Position numbers and translations under genes: made by a program. The notes under the pieces are model-generated. The model had not been told where the DNA came from. It was given only the letters and a program-made list of their open reading frames with translations, and did not search any database. Below, in pieces: positions 13,760 to 14,263 of a stretch of DNA of 14,263 bases (position 1 is the first letter of the stretch; each line of letters starts with the position of its first letter). The stretch covers positions 1-14,263 of the forward strand of contig JAKSCF010000557.1 of the NCBI GenBank assembly GCA_022360735.1, given 5' to 3'. Source of the DNA: Clostridia bacterium. GTDB lineage: Bacteria; Bacillota_A; Clostridia; Peptostreptococcales; JAAYPU01.

Positions 13760-14263
13760 ATGAGTATTTATAAAGGATCCGGAGTGGCTGTCATCACCCC
13801 TTTTAAGGATGGGAAAGTCGATAAAGAAAGTCTAAAAAATCTATTGAATTGGCATGTAGACCAGGGTACTGATGCCATTATTATCTGTGGTACAACAGGA
13901 GAGGCATCTACCATGCCTGATGCAGAACATTTGGATACTATAAAGTTTGCTGTCGATACCATTAACGGCCGTCTTCCTGTTATTGCCGGTGTAGGCAGTA
14001 ATGATACACCTCATGCTATCCATTTAAGCGTTGAGGCAGAAAAAGTCGGAGTAGATGGTTTATTAAGCGTTACGCCTTATTATAACAAATCTACTCAAAA
14101 AGGATTGGTTAGACATTTTACAGAAATTGCTGATAGTGTTAACACGCCTATCATTCTTTATAACGTTCCTTCAAGAACAGGCATTAATATGCTTCCATCA
14201 ACGGTTGCACAACTCGCACAGCATAAAAATATTATCGGTATTAAAGAAGCAAGCGGTAATATC
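13760..14263 (+). CDS. dapA: 4-hydroxy-tetrahydrodipicolinate synthase (3' end outside window)
   Basis: Condenses pyruvate with aspartate semialdehyde, the product of the enzyme encoded just upstream, in the first step unique to lysine and diaminopimelate synthesis. The window holds the first 168 residues of about 290. The opening GSGVAVITPF is typical; Thr45/Thr46 in CGTTGEAS and Tyr134 in YNVPSRTG supply the proton-relay residues, Arg139 binds substrate, and Lys162 in GIKEASG is the Schiff-base lysine. An AAAGGA ribosome binding site precedes the ATG. It is the second gene of the riboswitch-controlled operon. Confidence 0.96.
   Translation, partial: MSIYKGSGVAVITPFKDGKVDKESLKNLLNWHVDQGTDAIIICGTTGEASTMPDAEHLDTIKFAVDTINGRLPVIAGVGSNDTPHAIHLSVEAEKVGVDGLLSVTPYYNKSTQKGLVRHFTEIADSVNTPIILYNVPSRTGINMLPSTVAQLAQHKNIIGIKEASGNI

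Overview
This window reads as chromosomal DNA of a low-GC, Gram-positive, endospore-forming bacterium of the Clostridia type. The evidence is the AT-rich intergenic DNA, strong AAGGAGG-type ribosome binding sites, a 58-residue alpha/beta-type small acid-soluble spore protein, a SwrC-like RND pump and a lysine (L-box) riboswitch ahead of asd-dapA. The exact genus cannot be read from the sequence.

Region by region. (1) Bases 1-4876, plus strand: an export operon made of an HlyD-type membrane fusion protein (5' end cut by the window), an RND transporter and a TetR regulator, with very tight spacing. (2) Bases 4877-5464: a 588-base AT-rich regulatory region holding a good sigma-54 (-24/-12) promoter match, several 16-bp palindromes upstream of it, and a strong leader hairpin. 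(3) Bases 5465-8524, plus strand: an NCS1 nucleobase/hydantoin permease, a strong terminator, then a dihydropyrimidinase/hydantoinase with intact metal site; together they look like a uptake-and-ring-opening module for cyclic ureides. A perfect hairpin closes it. (4) Bases 8620-10058, minus strand: a frameshifted and truncated short-chain dehydrogenase remnant, a 77-bp array of seven 11-bp repeats, Hsp33 (hslO), and the small spore protein gene. (5) Bases 10138-12205, minus strand: an M20D amidohydrolase followed by a CPBP membrane protease, arranged as a tight two-gene operon. (6) Bases 12351-14263, plus strand, divergent from the M20 gene: promoter, L-box lysine riboswitch, intrinsic terminator, asd, and the first half of dapA, so the common lysine/diaminopimelate branch is lysine-repressed.

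How they may work together: regions 3 and 6 are coherent pathway units. The M20D hydrolase beside asd-dapA could be N-acetyl-diaminopimelate deacetylase, but this rests on context only. I found no clearly new multi-gene system. The least explained signals are the 11-bp phased repeat array that overlaps the end of hslO, the sigma-54 control region of the permease with its palindromes, and the leader hairpin that carries a Shine-Dalgarno sequence in its loop with no start codon behind it.
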